In this document: positions 1 to 7,400 of the stretch, piece after piece
Position numbering within the stretch: the first letter of the stretch is position 1
Layout of the letters: the number at the start of each line of letters is the position of its first letter
Assembly (NCBI GenBank): GCA_946487985.1
Contig: CAMLUY010000023.1
Span: 1 to 10,510 of the forward strand
DNA length: 10,510 nt
From: an uncultured Clostridia bacterium
GTDB lineage: Bacteria; Bacillota; Clostridia; Christensenellales; UBA1242
Reading direction: 5' to 3'
Program-made: the position numbers and the translations under genes
The notes under the pieces: model-generated
Databases searched by the model: none
The model's input: the letters and a program-made list of their open reading frames with translations, nothing else
Told to the model about the DNA's origin: nothing

Positions 1-1231
1 CTTCCTGCGGCACATCGTTGTATTTTTCTGGATTGTAAAGGAAAAGCACGATGTCGGCGTCCTGCTCAATCGCACCAGAATCACGAAGGTCGGCAAGCAT
101 TGGTCTGTGACCATTTTCGGTACGGTTTTCAACGCCACGTGACAGCTGTGACAGAACGATGATTGGCACGTTCAGCTCTTTGGCTGCGATTTTCAGGTTT
201 CGTGAAATGTCGCTGACTTCATTCTGTCTGTTTTCACCCTTTCGTGTGCTGCCCGACGTCATCAGCTGAATATAGTCAATCATGATAAGGTCAACATTTT
301 GCTTTGCCTTCAAGCGCCTGCACTTTGCAAGCACGTCTTGCGGGGTCGTCATTGATGAGTCATCAACGTAAAGGTTGCTTTGTTCAAGCTTTTTGGTTGC
401 CTGCCAAATTCTTTTCCACTCCTCGGCGTCCATTGTGCCGTTGAGAGCTTTCGCCATTGACACTTTTGCAAGCGAGCAGATTGCACGTTGCATCAGCTGC
501 TCCTTGCTCATTTCAAGCGAGAACACCGCGCAAGTTTTGCCTTGCTCTGCGGCCGCATTGATGACAATGTTCATTGAAAAAGATGTTTTACCAACACCAG
601 GACGTGCGGCAAGCAAGATGAGGTCACTGTTTTGAAGGCCGTTTGTAATCTGGTCAAATTCTTTAAAGCCAGTCGGAATGCCTTTAAGCGATGTTGGGTC
701 TTTTGCGATAGAGTCAAACTTGTCAATAACGTGCTTGATTGCGCCTTCTGGCTGACCCACGTGTTCAAGCGCAGACCGTCCTTGTTTTTCTGCAATGTCG
801 AAGATTTCTTTTTCAGCAAAGAGCAGGCTTTTTTCCTTGTCTTCGCTTTTGTATGCGTCTTCAATAATGCGCTGTCCTGAATGAATCAGCTTGCGCTTTA
901 TTGAGTCGCCCTTGACAATGTCGCAATAAAATTTAAAGTTTGCCGCTGATGGCACAACATTGGTCAGAGCGGTTATGTATTCAATCCCGCCCACCTTATC
1001 AAGAATTTTATCTTTATCAAGCTGGTCAGAAAGAGTGACAAAGTCGACAGGTGTTGACTTTTGATAGATTTTTACCATGGTGCTGTAAATGTTTTTGTGC
1101 GCCTCTGTGTAAAAATCGTCTTCTTTCATAAGGCCAAGGATATCTGCTTGCGCCTGACTGTCAATCAAAATACAGCCCAGTACGGCTTGTTCAGCTTCAA
1201 GATTGTGAGGCATGATTTTAAATTCAGCCAT
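1..1231 (-). CDS. dnaB: Replicative DNA helicase DnaB (3' end outside window)
   Basis: This is the hexameric, RecA-fold helicase that unwinds DNA at the replication fork and interacts with primase. The 410 visible residues begin MAEFKIMPHNLEAEQAVLG, the typical opening of the DnaB N-terminal (primase-interacting) domain, roughly residues 5-110. A linker around residues 165-185 leads into the ATPase domain. Walker A reads ARPGVGKT at 209-216 (Lys215), the Walker B strand reads DLIMIDY with Asp319, and SQLSRGVENR follows near 360-370. The visible part ends just after LFLYNPEKY, so about 30-45 C-terminal residues are missing compared with the usual 440-455. The start at 1231 is fixed by an AGGAGG site five bases upstream. 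The gene is last in a tight typA, small membrane protein, dnaB series. In many Firmicutes dnaB instead follows rplI. The family call is secure; nothing in the visible part looks broken. Confidence 0.97.
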   Translation of the reverse strand, partial: MAEFKIMPHNLEAEQAVLGCILIDSQAQADILGLMKEDDFYTEAHKNIYSTMVKIYQKSTPVDFVTLSDQLDKDKILDKVGGIEYITALTNVVPSAANFKFYCDIVKGDSIKRKLIHSGQRIIEDAYKSEDKEKSLLFAEKEIFDIAEKQGRSALEHVGQPEGAIKHVIDKFDSIAKDPTSLKGIPTGFKEFDQITNGLQNSDLILLAARPGVGKTSFSMNIVINAAAEQGKTCAVFSLEMSKEQLMQRAICSLAKVSMAKALNGTMDAEEWKRIWQATKKLEQSNLYVDDSSMTTPQDVLAKCRRLKAKQNVDLIMIDYIQLMTSGSTRKGENRQNEVSDISRNLKIAAKELNVPIIVLSQLSRGVENRTENGHRPMLADLRDSGAIEQDADIVLFLYNPEKYNDVPQE

Positions 1232-1243
1232 ACTTCCCTCCTA
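1232..1243 (-). promoter_or_regulatory. dnaB ribosome binding site overlapping upstream stop codon
   Basis: On the minus strand the sequence reads TAGGAGGGAAGT directly before the dnaB ATG. The TAG stop of the 88-residue gene provides the first bases of a perfect AGGAGG Shine-Dalgarno, with a five-base spacer to the start. Terminating ribosomes would sit on this site, so translational coupling of dnaB to the small gene is likely. That coupling is inference; the overlap itself is directly visible. Confidence 0.85.
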
Positions 1244-1507
1244 ATTCTTGCTAAACGGATCTTTTTTGCCCGATTTCGCAATACGCTCCTGCTTCTTTTT
1301 ATCAATTTTAGCACATATCGCCAAAAAGAGCAAGTATAAAAGTCCGGTAATGCAAATGATTATCAGTCCATTGACCGCTGGGTGCATGTCGGCATATTTG
1401 ATGAGCAAAAAGCAGATGAAGGCGTCAAAAATGAATACAGCAATCAAAAACCACATCAGTCTTTTGCTGGTCTTTTTCAAATCTCGTCTGTCTTTTGGCG
1501 TCATCAT
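1241..1507 (-). CDS. Small two-helix membrane protein between typA and dnaB
   Basis: This 88-residue protein is not one I can assign to a family. It begins with a very basic cytoplasmic-type stretch (MMTPKDRRDLKKTSKRL), then a hydrophobic helix at about residues 18-37. A short polar loop (KYADMHPAVNG) is followed by a second helix at about 48-66, and the tail is strongly basic (KIDKKKQERIAKSGKKD). The positive-inside rule predicts a hairpin with both ends in the cytoplasm. A clear AGGAG lies ten bases before the first ATG and thirteen before the second, so the first is preferred. It starts 20 bases after typA stops and ends nine bases before dnaB starts, which supports a real, co-transcribed gene. 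In Bacillus, typA is also followed by a small membrane protein gene (ylaH); I cannot tell whether the two are related. No signal peptide cleavage site or catalytic motif is visible. Confidence 0.85.
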   Translation of the reverse strand: MMTPKDRRDLKKTSKRLMWFLIAVFIFDAFICFLLIKYADMHPAVNGLIIICITGLLYLLFLAICAKIDKKKQERIAKSGKKDPFSKN

Positions 1508-1527
1508 ATTGCAGAATCTCCTTTCTA

Positions 1528-3360
1528 TTAAAGTTCGCCGCGCAACAGTTTGCCGCGCTCACGCATGCGCATATTGTGGTCAAGAATAATCTTGCGGATT
1601 CTGAACGATTTTGGTGTAACCTCCAAAATCTCATCATCGGCAAGAAACTCAATGGCGTCTTCAAGGCTGAGCTTCCTCGGAGGTGTCAGTCGCAGCGCTT
1701 CATCACTGCCTGATGCACGCATGTTTGCAAGGTGCTTTTTCTTGCATACATTGACAACGATGTCGTCGCCTTTTGGGTTTTGACCTACCACCATGCCGGC
1801 ATATACCGGTGTGCCTGCGCCGATGAAAAGATCGCCGCGCTCCTGTGCGTTGTAAAGCCCATACACTACCGCTTCGCCTGTTTCATGTGCAATCAGCGAG
1901 CCGTAGGTGCGGCGCTTGATTTCACCCTTCCATGGCTGATATTCATAGAACACAGAGTTGATTACGCCCTCACCTTTTGTGTCTGTAAGAAGCTCGCTTT
2001 TAAAACCGAACAGTCCGCGTGACGGAATCAAGAACTCCATTTTCATTCGGTTGCCATGAGGTGTCATTTGCACCATTTCGCCCTTGCGAATGCCCATTTT
2101 CTGCATTACAGTACCCGTGCAATCCTCTGGCACATCAAGTATCAATCTGTCAATAGGCTCGCACTTGACGCCATCGATATTTTTTATCAAAACTTTTGGC
2201 ATAGATACCTGGAACTCAAATCCGTCGCGACGCATATTTTCAATCAGGATTGAAAGGTGCATCTCGCCGCGGCCGCAAACTTTGAACTGCTCGGCTGTTT
2301 CGCCGTCTGAAACTTTGAGTGAAAGGTCTTTGACTGCCTCTTTGTAAAGCCTGTCACGAAGGTGTCTGCTGGTGACAAACTTGCCCTCTTTGCCTGCAAA
2401 TGGGCTGTCGTTGACCATAAAGGTCATCTCTACGCTTGGCTCGGCAATCTTGACAAACTCGACAGGCTGCGCGCAAGAGCTGTCACAGACTGTGTCGCCA
2501 ATTTGAATTCCATCAATGCCTGCAACGCAGACGATTTCGCCCACTATTGCGCTTTCAACCGGTACTTTTTTCAAGCCCTCAAAAACGAAAAGGCTGACAA
2601 CTTTTGAGCGAACGTTTTTGTCATGGTCATGGAAGTTGCAAAGAGTTATGCTTTGACCAACTTGCAGCTTGCCACGGCTGATTTTCCCAACCGCCAGCTT
2701 GCCGACATAGTCGTTGTGCTCTGCCGATGAAACAAGCATCTGGCAAGGCGCATCTTCATCGCCTTCTGGCGCTGGAATGTAGTCGATAATCTTTCTGAAA
2801 AGCGGGGTCATGTCGCTGCCCTTTTCATCTTTGTTTTCGCTTGCAATGCCTTGGCGAGCTGAGGCAAAGATAAATGGTGATGACAGCTGCTCATCATCAG
2901 CATCAAGTTCAAGAAAGAGTTCAAGCACTTCGTCAATCACTTCGCTTATGCGTGCGTCTGGCCTGTCAATCTTGTTGACAACAACAATGACTTTTAAGCC
3001 CAATGCAAGCGCCTTTTCAAGAACAAAGCGGGTCTGTGGCATTGGCCCCTCATATGCATCGACAACAAGCAAAACCCCATCAACCATTTTGAGCACACGT
3101 TCAACTTCGCCACCAAAATCTGCGTGACCCGGAGTGTCGATGATATTGATTTTTACGCCGTCAAAAACGCATGAGCAGTTCTTTGAAAGAATGGTAATTC
3201 CACGCTCACGCTCAATGTCATTCGAGTCCATTACTCTGTCAACAATTTCCTGATTATCACGAAAAACGCTGCCCTGTTTGAGAAGCTCGTTCACAAGACT
3301 GGTCTTTCCATGGTCTACATGGGCAATTATTGCAATATTTCTGATTTTTTCGTTTTTCAT
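1528..3360 (-). CDS. typA: Ribosome-associated translational GTPase TypA/BipA
   Basis: TypA is an EF-G-like GTPase that binds the 70S ribosome and helps 50S assembly and stress or low-temperature growth. The 610-residue product has the family's normal length. G1 is AHVDHGKTSL (13-22), the switch I region ends ERERGITI (50-57), G3 is DTPGHADFGGEV (75-86), G4 is NKID (129-132), and a G5-like SAR motif follows in the same domain. The order continues with a beta-barrel domain II, EF-G-like domains III and V, and the TypA-specific C-terminal domain ending in a basic, Arg/Lys-rich segment. The frame is open 54 bases further upstream, to an ATG at 3414. I chose the ATG at 3360 because it has AAGGG nine bases before it and gives the conserved N-terminus, and because the upstream extension runs through the predicted promoter. 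Two adjacent stops (TAA TAG) end the gene. Confidence 0.97.
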   Translation of the reverse strand: MKNEKIRNIAIIAHVDHGKTSLVNELLKQGSVFRDNQEIVDRVMDSNDIERERGITILSKNCSCVFDGVKINIIDTPGHADFGGEVERVLKMVDGVLLVVDAYEGPMPQTRFVLEKALALGLKVIVVVNKIDRPDARISEVIDEVLELFLELDADDEQLSSPFIFASARQGIASENKDEKGSDMTPLFRKIIDYIPAPEGDEDAPCQMLVSSAEHNDYVGKLAVGKISRGKLQVGQSITLCNFHDHDKNVRSKVVSLFVFEGLKKVPVESAIVGEIVCVAGIDGIQIGDTVCDSSCAQPVEFVKIAEPSVEMTFMVNDSPFAGKEGKFVTSRHLRDRLYKEAVKDLSLKVSDGETAEQFKVCGRGEMHLSILIENMRRDGFEFQVSMPKVLIKNIDGVKCEPIDRLILDVPEDCTGTVMQKMGIRKGEMVQMTPHGNRMKMEFLIPSRGLFGFKSELLTDTKGEGVINSVFYEYQPWKGEIKRRTYGSLIAHETGEAVVYGLYNAQERGDLFIGAGTPVYAGMVVGQNPKGDDIVVNVCKKKHLANMRASGSDEALRLTPPRKLSLEDAIEFLADDEILEVTPKSFRIRKIILDHNMRMRERGKLLRGEL

Positions 3361-3385
3361 TTTCTTCAACCCTTTTAACCATGTT

Positions 3386-3414
3386 ATTTTACCACAAAAG
3401 GTGGCAAATTTCAA
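3386..3414 (-). promoter_or_regulatory. Predicted vegetative (SigA-type) promoter of typA operon
   Basis: On the minus strand there is a -35 TTGAAA (3409-3414), a 17-base spacer and a -10 TAAAAT (3386-3391). Each hexamer has five of six consensus bases. The transcription start would fall near 3379, giving a leader of only about 20 bases that contains just the ribosome binding site. It lies downstream of the terminator of the preceding gene, as expected for an independent operon. The match is seen in the sequence; activity is inferred. Confidence 0.75.
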
Positions 3415-3441
3415 CTAGTATGAAGAAAATGTTTTGTGAAT

Positions 3442-3471
3442 ATTGTGCGCAAGCCTTTTTCTGGCTGTCAA
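3442..3471 (-). promoter_or_regulatory. Possible second, upstream promoter for typA
   Basis: A perfect -35 TTGACA (3466-3471) on the minus strand is followed, after 18 bases, by CACAAT (3442-3447), which matches four of six bases of the -10 consensus. It sits just below the terminator U-tract and reads toward typA. The weak -10 makes this a much less certain promoter than the one at 3386-3414; the two could act as a tandem pair. Confidence 0.35.
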
Positions 3472-3480
3472 AAAGCTAAA

Positions 3481-3512
3481 ATAAAGAAAAACAGCGCTTT
3501 ATTTTGCGCTGT
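3481..3512 (-). terminator. Intrinsic terminator after the surface-protein pair
   Basis: On the minus strand the arms ACAGCGC (3506-3512) and GCGCTGT (3491-3497) form a perfect seven-base-pair stem with an eight-base A/T loop (3498-3505). A T-rich run, TTTTCTTTATTTT, follows at once. The TAA stop of the 304-residue gene (3499-3501) lies inside the loop, so terminator and coding end overlap. It separates the surface-protein unit from the typA operon. Confidence 0.88.
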
Positions 3513-4413
3513 CAACTTTGTTTTTTCGGCGGCGAACGCAGGCGCTGATTGCGATTGCCGCACCGCTGATTGCGACCGTAACTGCAAGCGCGGTCAGATA
3601 CCACCAGCCAGTGTTGATTTGATATTGATAAAGGCTGATGCTGTTGTCTGACGAGAGCGCCTGCTCCTTTACCACCCAAACGTGGTGAGTATTGCCCGCG
3701 CTGTCTTTAACCTTTTCAGTGGCATCGCTTCTCAGCCTTGAAAATGGCGTTGCATAGTCGTACACAAATGATGGGCTGTACTGCTGAGCGAGAACGTCTT
3801 CAAAGGATAGCCCTGCTGCTGCCGAAAGGTATTTGTCTTTGTATCGCTGTCCGACAAGCACGCTTTGCCCCTCACTGATTTGCATGCTGCCTGAAAAAGG
3901 GAACTGGCTTTGTGAAGAATTTTTGCTTATGAAGGCGTTGCCTGATGGCTCTGTCTGCGAATCAGAGTCGTCATCGGTGTCTTGCGAGTGATAGTACTTC
4001 CAGGAGCCCAGGCTTGTAAAGACAATGTCAAAGCCAACAGTATCGCTGCTGTCATTGTACACCGTGCTTGTCAGCACAAGCCCACGGTTGATGGCATAAT
4101 TTTCATTTGGGTTTTTGATGTATTTCACTGTAAAGGACAGCAGAAATTCTGTACGCAGTTCGTTGACTGACGATAAAAGGTTTGTAAGGAAAACCACCTT
4201 TTCACCATCATTTTCTTTCAAGCTGTCAAGCCTCTGGCTGCCAACTGAAAATCGTAGCGACTGTGTGACCTGCCCAGTACTTGAAATGTTCAGTGAAAGC
4301 ATGATGAAATCGTCAGGCTTGGCAGCGCTCGCGCTTGTAAAGCCTGGCAGAAACAAAAAAGAGAACAACAATATCATGAAAAGCGAAGAAAACTTTGTAA
4401 AAAACTTTTTCAT
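3499..4413 (-). CDS. Exported type I membrane protein, beta-rich outer domain (unknown function)
   Basis: This 304-residue protein is not one I can name. It has a signal peptide (MKKFFTKF, then a hydrophobic core to about residue 25, with likely cleavage after Ala-Ser-Ala at 28-30). A predicted extracellular beta-strand-rich domain follows (31 to about 140, opening with strands such as FIMLSLNISSTGQVTQSLRF). An acidic Ser/Asp linker (QDTDDDSDSQ, about 144-153) leads to a second outer segment. The C-terminus has one transmembrane helix (about 270-293, starting WWYLTALAV) and the stop-transfer tail RRRKNK. The layout loosely recalls LppM-like envelope proteins, but I see no lipobox and cannot confirm homology. 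Start choice is the first ATG of the signal peptide; its ribosome binding site (GAGA, about 13 bases away) is poor. The gene follows the giant protein by 72 bases with no clear promoter between, so co-transcription and a shared cell-surface role are inferred. Confidence 0.85.
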   Translation of the reverse strand: MKKFFTKFSSLFMILLFSFLFLPGFTSASAAKPDDFIMLSLNISSTGQVTQSLRFSVGSQRLDSLKENDGEKVVFLTNLLSSVNELRTEFLLSFTVKYIKNPNENYAINRGLVLTSTVYNDSSDTVGFDIVFTSLGSWKYYHSQDTDDDSDSQTEPSGNAFISKNSSQSQFPFSGSMQISEGQSVLVGQRYKDKYLSAAAGLSFEDVLAQQYSPSFVYDYATPFSRLRSDATEKVKDSAGNTHHVWVVKEQALSSDNSISLYQYQINTGWWYLTALAVTVAISGAAIAISACVRRRKNKVDSAK

Positions 4414-4461
4414 AGATATATGTTATTCTCTTTTTGCTGTTTTTAAAACATCTTTTTGTTA

Positions 4462-4498
4462 TTCAATCGCGCACAATGCTTCTGCCTATTCGATTGAA
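4462..4498. repeat. Inverted repeat around the stop codon of the giant gene
   Basis: TTCAATCG (4462-4469) and CGATTGAA (4491-4498) are exact eight-base inverted arms separated by 21 bases. The arm nearer the coding sequence covers its last codons, and the TAG stop lies in the loop. No T-run follows on the minus strand, so it is not a classical terminator. It could be a weak RNA hairpin between the two genes or chance. Confidence 0.45.
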
Positions 4499-7400
4499 GC
4501 CTGATATCCGCCTGTCACCGATCGAATATACATGCGATAGCCGTTGCCACAATCAAAGTCTGTTGCGGTAATTGTGCTTGTCGTGATGTTTGAGTTTGTG
4601 CCACTGCCCTGAACTGTGTAGTTGTAGCCACCATCAGCTGGTGCATAACGGCATGAGCGAACAAGCGCATAGCCGCGTGTATCAACAAGCCCTTTGATGC
4701 TGCCATTATTGAGTGAATAGCTGATGCCTGCAACGTTCAGGCTGAGCGAGCCAGATGATGAAGTCAGCTGACCATTATTGAAGCAGTTCAAAATGCTGCC
4801 CGAGCTGCTTGTTGTCGCAATACCTGTCAAATATCCCGTGCTTGTTGTTACGCCAACGCCTGCCGAAAGCGTAATGTTTCCATCATTGCCGCACCTTTCA
4901 ATAATGCCGGTATTGTAAAGGGTTATTCCACTGCCATAGACCACACTGTTTGAAAGCCCGACAACGATTTCTTTGTTGCCTGAGTTGAAGCTGTTTCTGA
5001 TGCTGCCATTTGTTCCGCCCTGGCTTGCATTGACCACCGCAATACCTGCATAGCCAAAATTCATATTAAGTCGTTGCGTCATGTTGTATGTGAACGATGC
5101 GCTGTTTTTGCAGTTTTCAATGCTGCCAAGGTTGATACCAACAATACCGCCAACAAAGATATTGTTTGCCGAACTTTGACCTGTCAGATAGCTTATGCCA
5201 AACGAGCTGGTTTCAACTCCGTTCAGCGAGCCGTAGTTGTAAAGTGCAAGCGGTGCAACCAATGCGTTGTCGCCATTCAGGCTGCGATAGTTGATGTCAA
5301 GGCCAAGTTTAAGGTCTGACACTTCTGCGCCAGAAGCGATTGACTCAAACAGTGCAAAGTATTTGTTGAAAGTGACATTGCTGATCATGCCATCAACTGC
5401 AAAGCTGTAATTTGACATATCAAGCAGTCTGTCGGCCGTGATGGAAATCTGATAGCCATCACCGTCAAGCGAGCCATAGAATGTCGGCATCAGAAGGCTG
5501 CTGTCATCATTCATCATTTCTGAGAAGCCGATAGTGATGTTGTCAGTAAGCTGGAAGTAGAATTTCTGGTCAATGTGATTTCTCTTTGCAATGTCGTAGA
5601 ACTGCTCTGCCGTATCAATCTTGTATGGATTGGACTGAGTGCCATTGCCGCCAGCAAAGAGCGAGTATCTGACAATCTGACCGTATTCAATCGGTTCAGA
5701 GTAAAGGTACAGCGTGCCATCACCTTCATTGGTAATTTTGCGAGCCTGAATGCTGAAAAGATTGATTGTGCCGGTGTCTTCTGGCATGTAGAATGTATTG
5801 TTTGTAAAGCCTGTCTTTCTGACTGAGCCAACTTCTATTGTGTAGTAGTACTCATACTCATCAGTCTGAGGAGTTGTCCAAGCCCAGTCAAACTTGAAGT
5901 TTGTTTCGTCCCAAGTGATTTCCAAAAGATTCTCTGCACCGTCTTTTACAGCCGTGCTTTCAACATTTAAAGTCAGTGTGTCGCTGCTGAGAATAAGTTT
6001 GCGGCCAACCGTTGTGGCGTCTTGTCCATCATTGACGCGAATGCTGAGCGATGTAATATTGTTCGTCAGAGCAAAGGTCTTCTGCTCGCTGCTGTTTGTA
6101 ATTTGAACAGTTTGTGGATCTTCTGATCCTGCCGACACATACGAAATTGTTATGTTGTAGCAGGAGTTGTCGTGTGCAATCGAAACATTATCGAAGTATT
6201 TTGTAAAGTCAATGATTGTATTTGTATCTGACCGATTGATCTGATAGTATGCACTTGAAACTGCTGTCATCTTGTACACATTGCTTATTGTCAATGGCTT
6301 TGAACGAAGTTGCCCGTCTGTGTAAATGTATACCAAAATATCAAATGGACTGACATCGTTGAGTTGCCCCTCGTCAGGCGTGAAAGTCACTAGGACATAG
6401 TTCGGCGCTGAAGAGTCCGACGCGAAGGCAAAGCTGCCTGTGATTTGCTGAACCACTGGCGAGCCCGCACGTGTGAAGCTTGCATAAAGTGTAATGCGCT
6501 GAGCTGCATCGCTGCTATTTTCTGCCGTGATTGACCCACCATAGTCATCGCGCGTAATATAGAACACGACATTGCCATCCTTTACGCCAAGATTGTTGAT
6601 TGATGATGATGGCGCCAGCAGAGGTGTACTTGCACGGCCGATTGGATGTGTCTGCGAACCTGCTGCCATAATCTGTCCGCGAAGCACCTGTGTTGTTCCG
6701 TCAACATATTTCTGACTGTTGTAAAGATTGAAGTACTCACCTTCGATAGTTGTGATTGCTCCCGCCTCGGCGCCCGCACGTGCAATGCCTGCGTATGCAC
6801 TGACCTCGATGATGAAGAAGTCATATTGCTGACTGACGTATGCTGCGTCAAGACTTGTGCCTGTCGTGTAGAAGGTGTCAGTGTGCTGATATTCATAGCT
6901 TTCAGCGCCACTGTCAGAAACAATCTTTTTGAAGTATTTTACGTCTATGCCATAAACGATTGAGCTGCCATCTGCAAGTTCTGGCAGTGATTGAACGGTC
7001 TGCCAAGTGATGTTGCCGCCAACAATTTGAGGAATGTCAGCAACAGCATTGAGCATTTTTGCGCTGATTGTGCCTATTGCAGATGAGAAAATCATCTTGA
7101 CATCAATGCCTTCTTCTGTTTTTTCAGCTTTATTCTGGAACGTCAATATAAAATCTGCGTGGTGTTCTTCATTGCCTGTTGCATTGTTAATTTCAAGATG
7201 GTTTGCGCTGTTGCCAAGGAGGTATGATGAAAACTCAGTGGCTGTAAGCTCTGATGAATTTGCAACTTCCCCATCTTCATTAAGAGAGCCAACTTCATAT
7301 GTCAGTGCACGATCTGTTCTTGTAATCTCGCTGTGATAGTAGTATTCTCCATTACTGTTGTTGTTGCTGAGATAGAACTGCAATGTATTGCCTTCTGCGT

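Noticed and set aside
1248..1589. 113-residue plus-strand frame across the small membrane protein gene
   Set aside because: It is antisense to the 88-residue gene and runs into the end of typA. The minus-strand frame has correct ribosome binding sites and operon spacing; this one does not.
3361..3414. N-terminal extension of TypA by 18 residues, starting at the ATG at 3414
   Set aside because: The extension has no ribosome binding site and lies across the predicted -35 and -10 elements. The TypA family begins at the MKNEKIRNIAIIAHVDHG start at 3360, which has an AAGGG site.
4414..4485. Independent promoter for the 304-residue membrane protein gene
   Set aside because: TTGAAT is present on the minus strand but no -10-like hexamer lies at 16-18 bases from it, and the remaining A/T-rich sequence gives no better pair.
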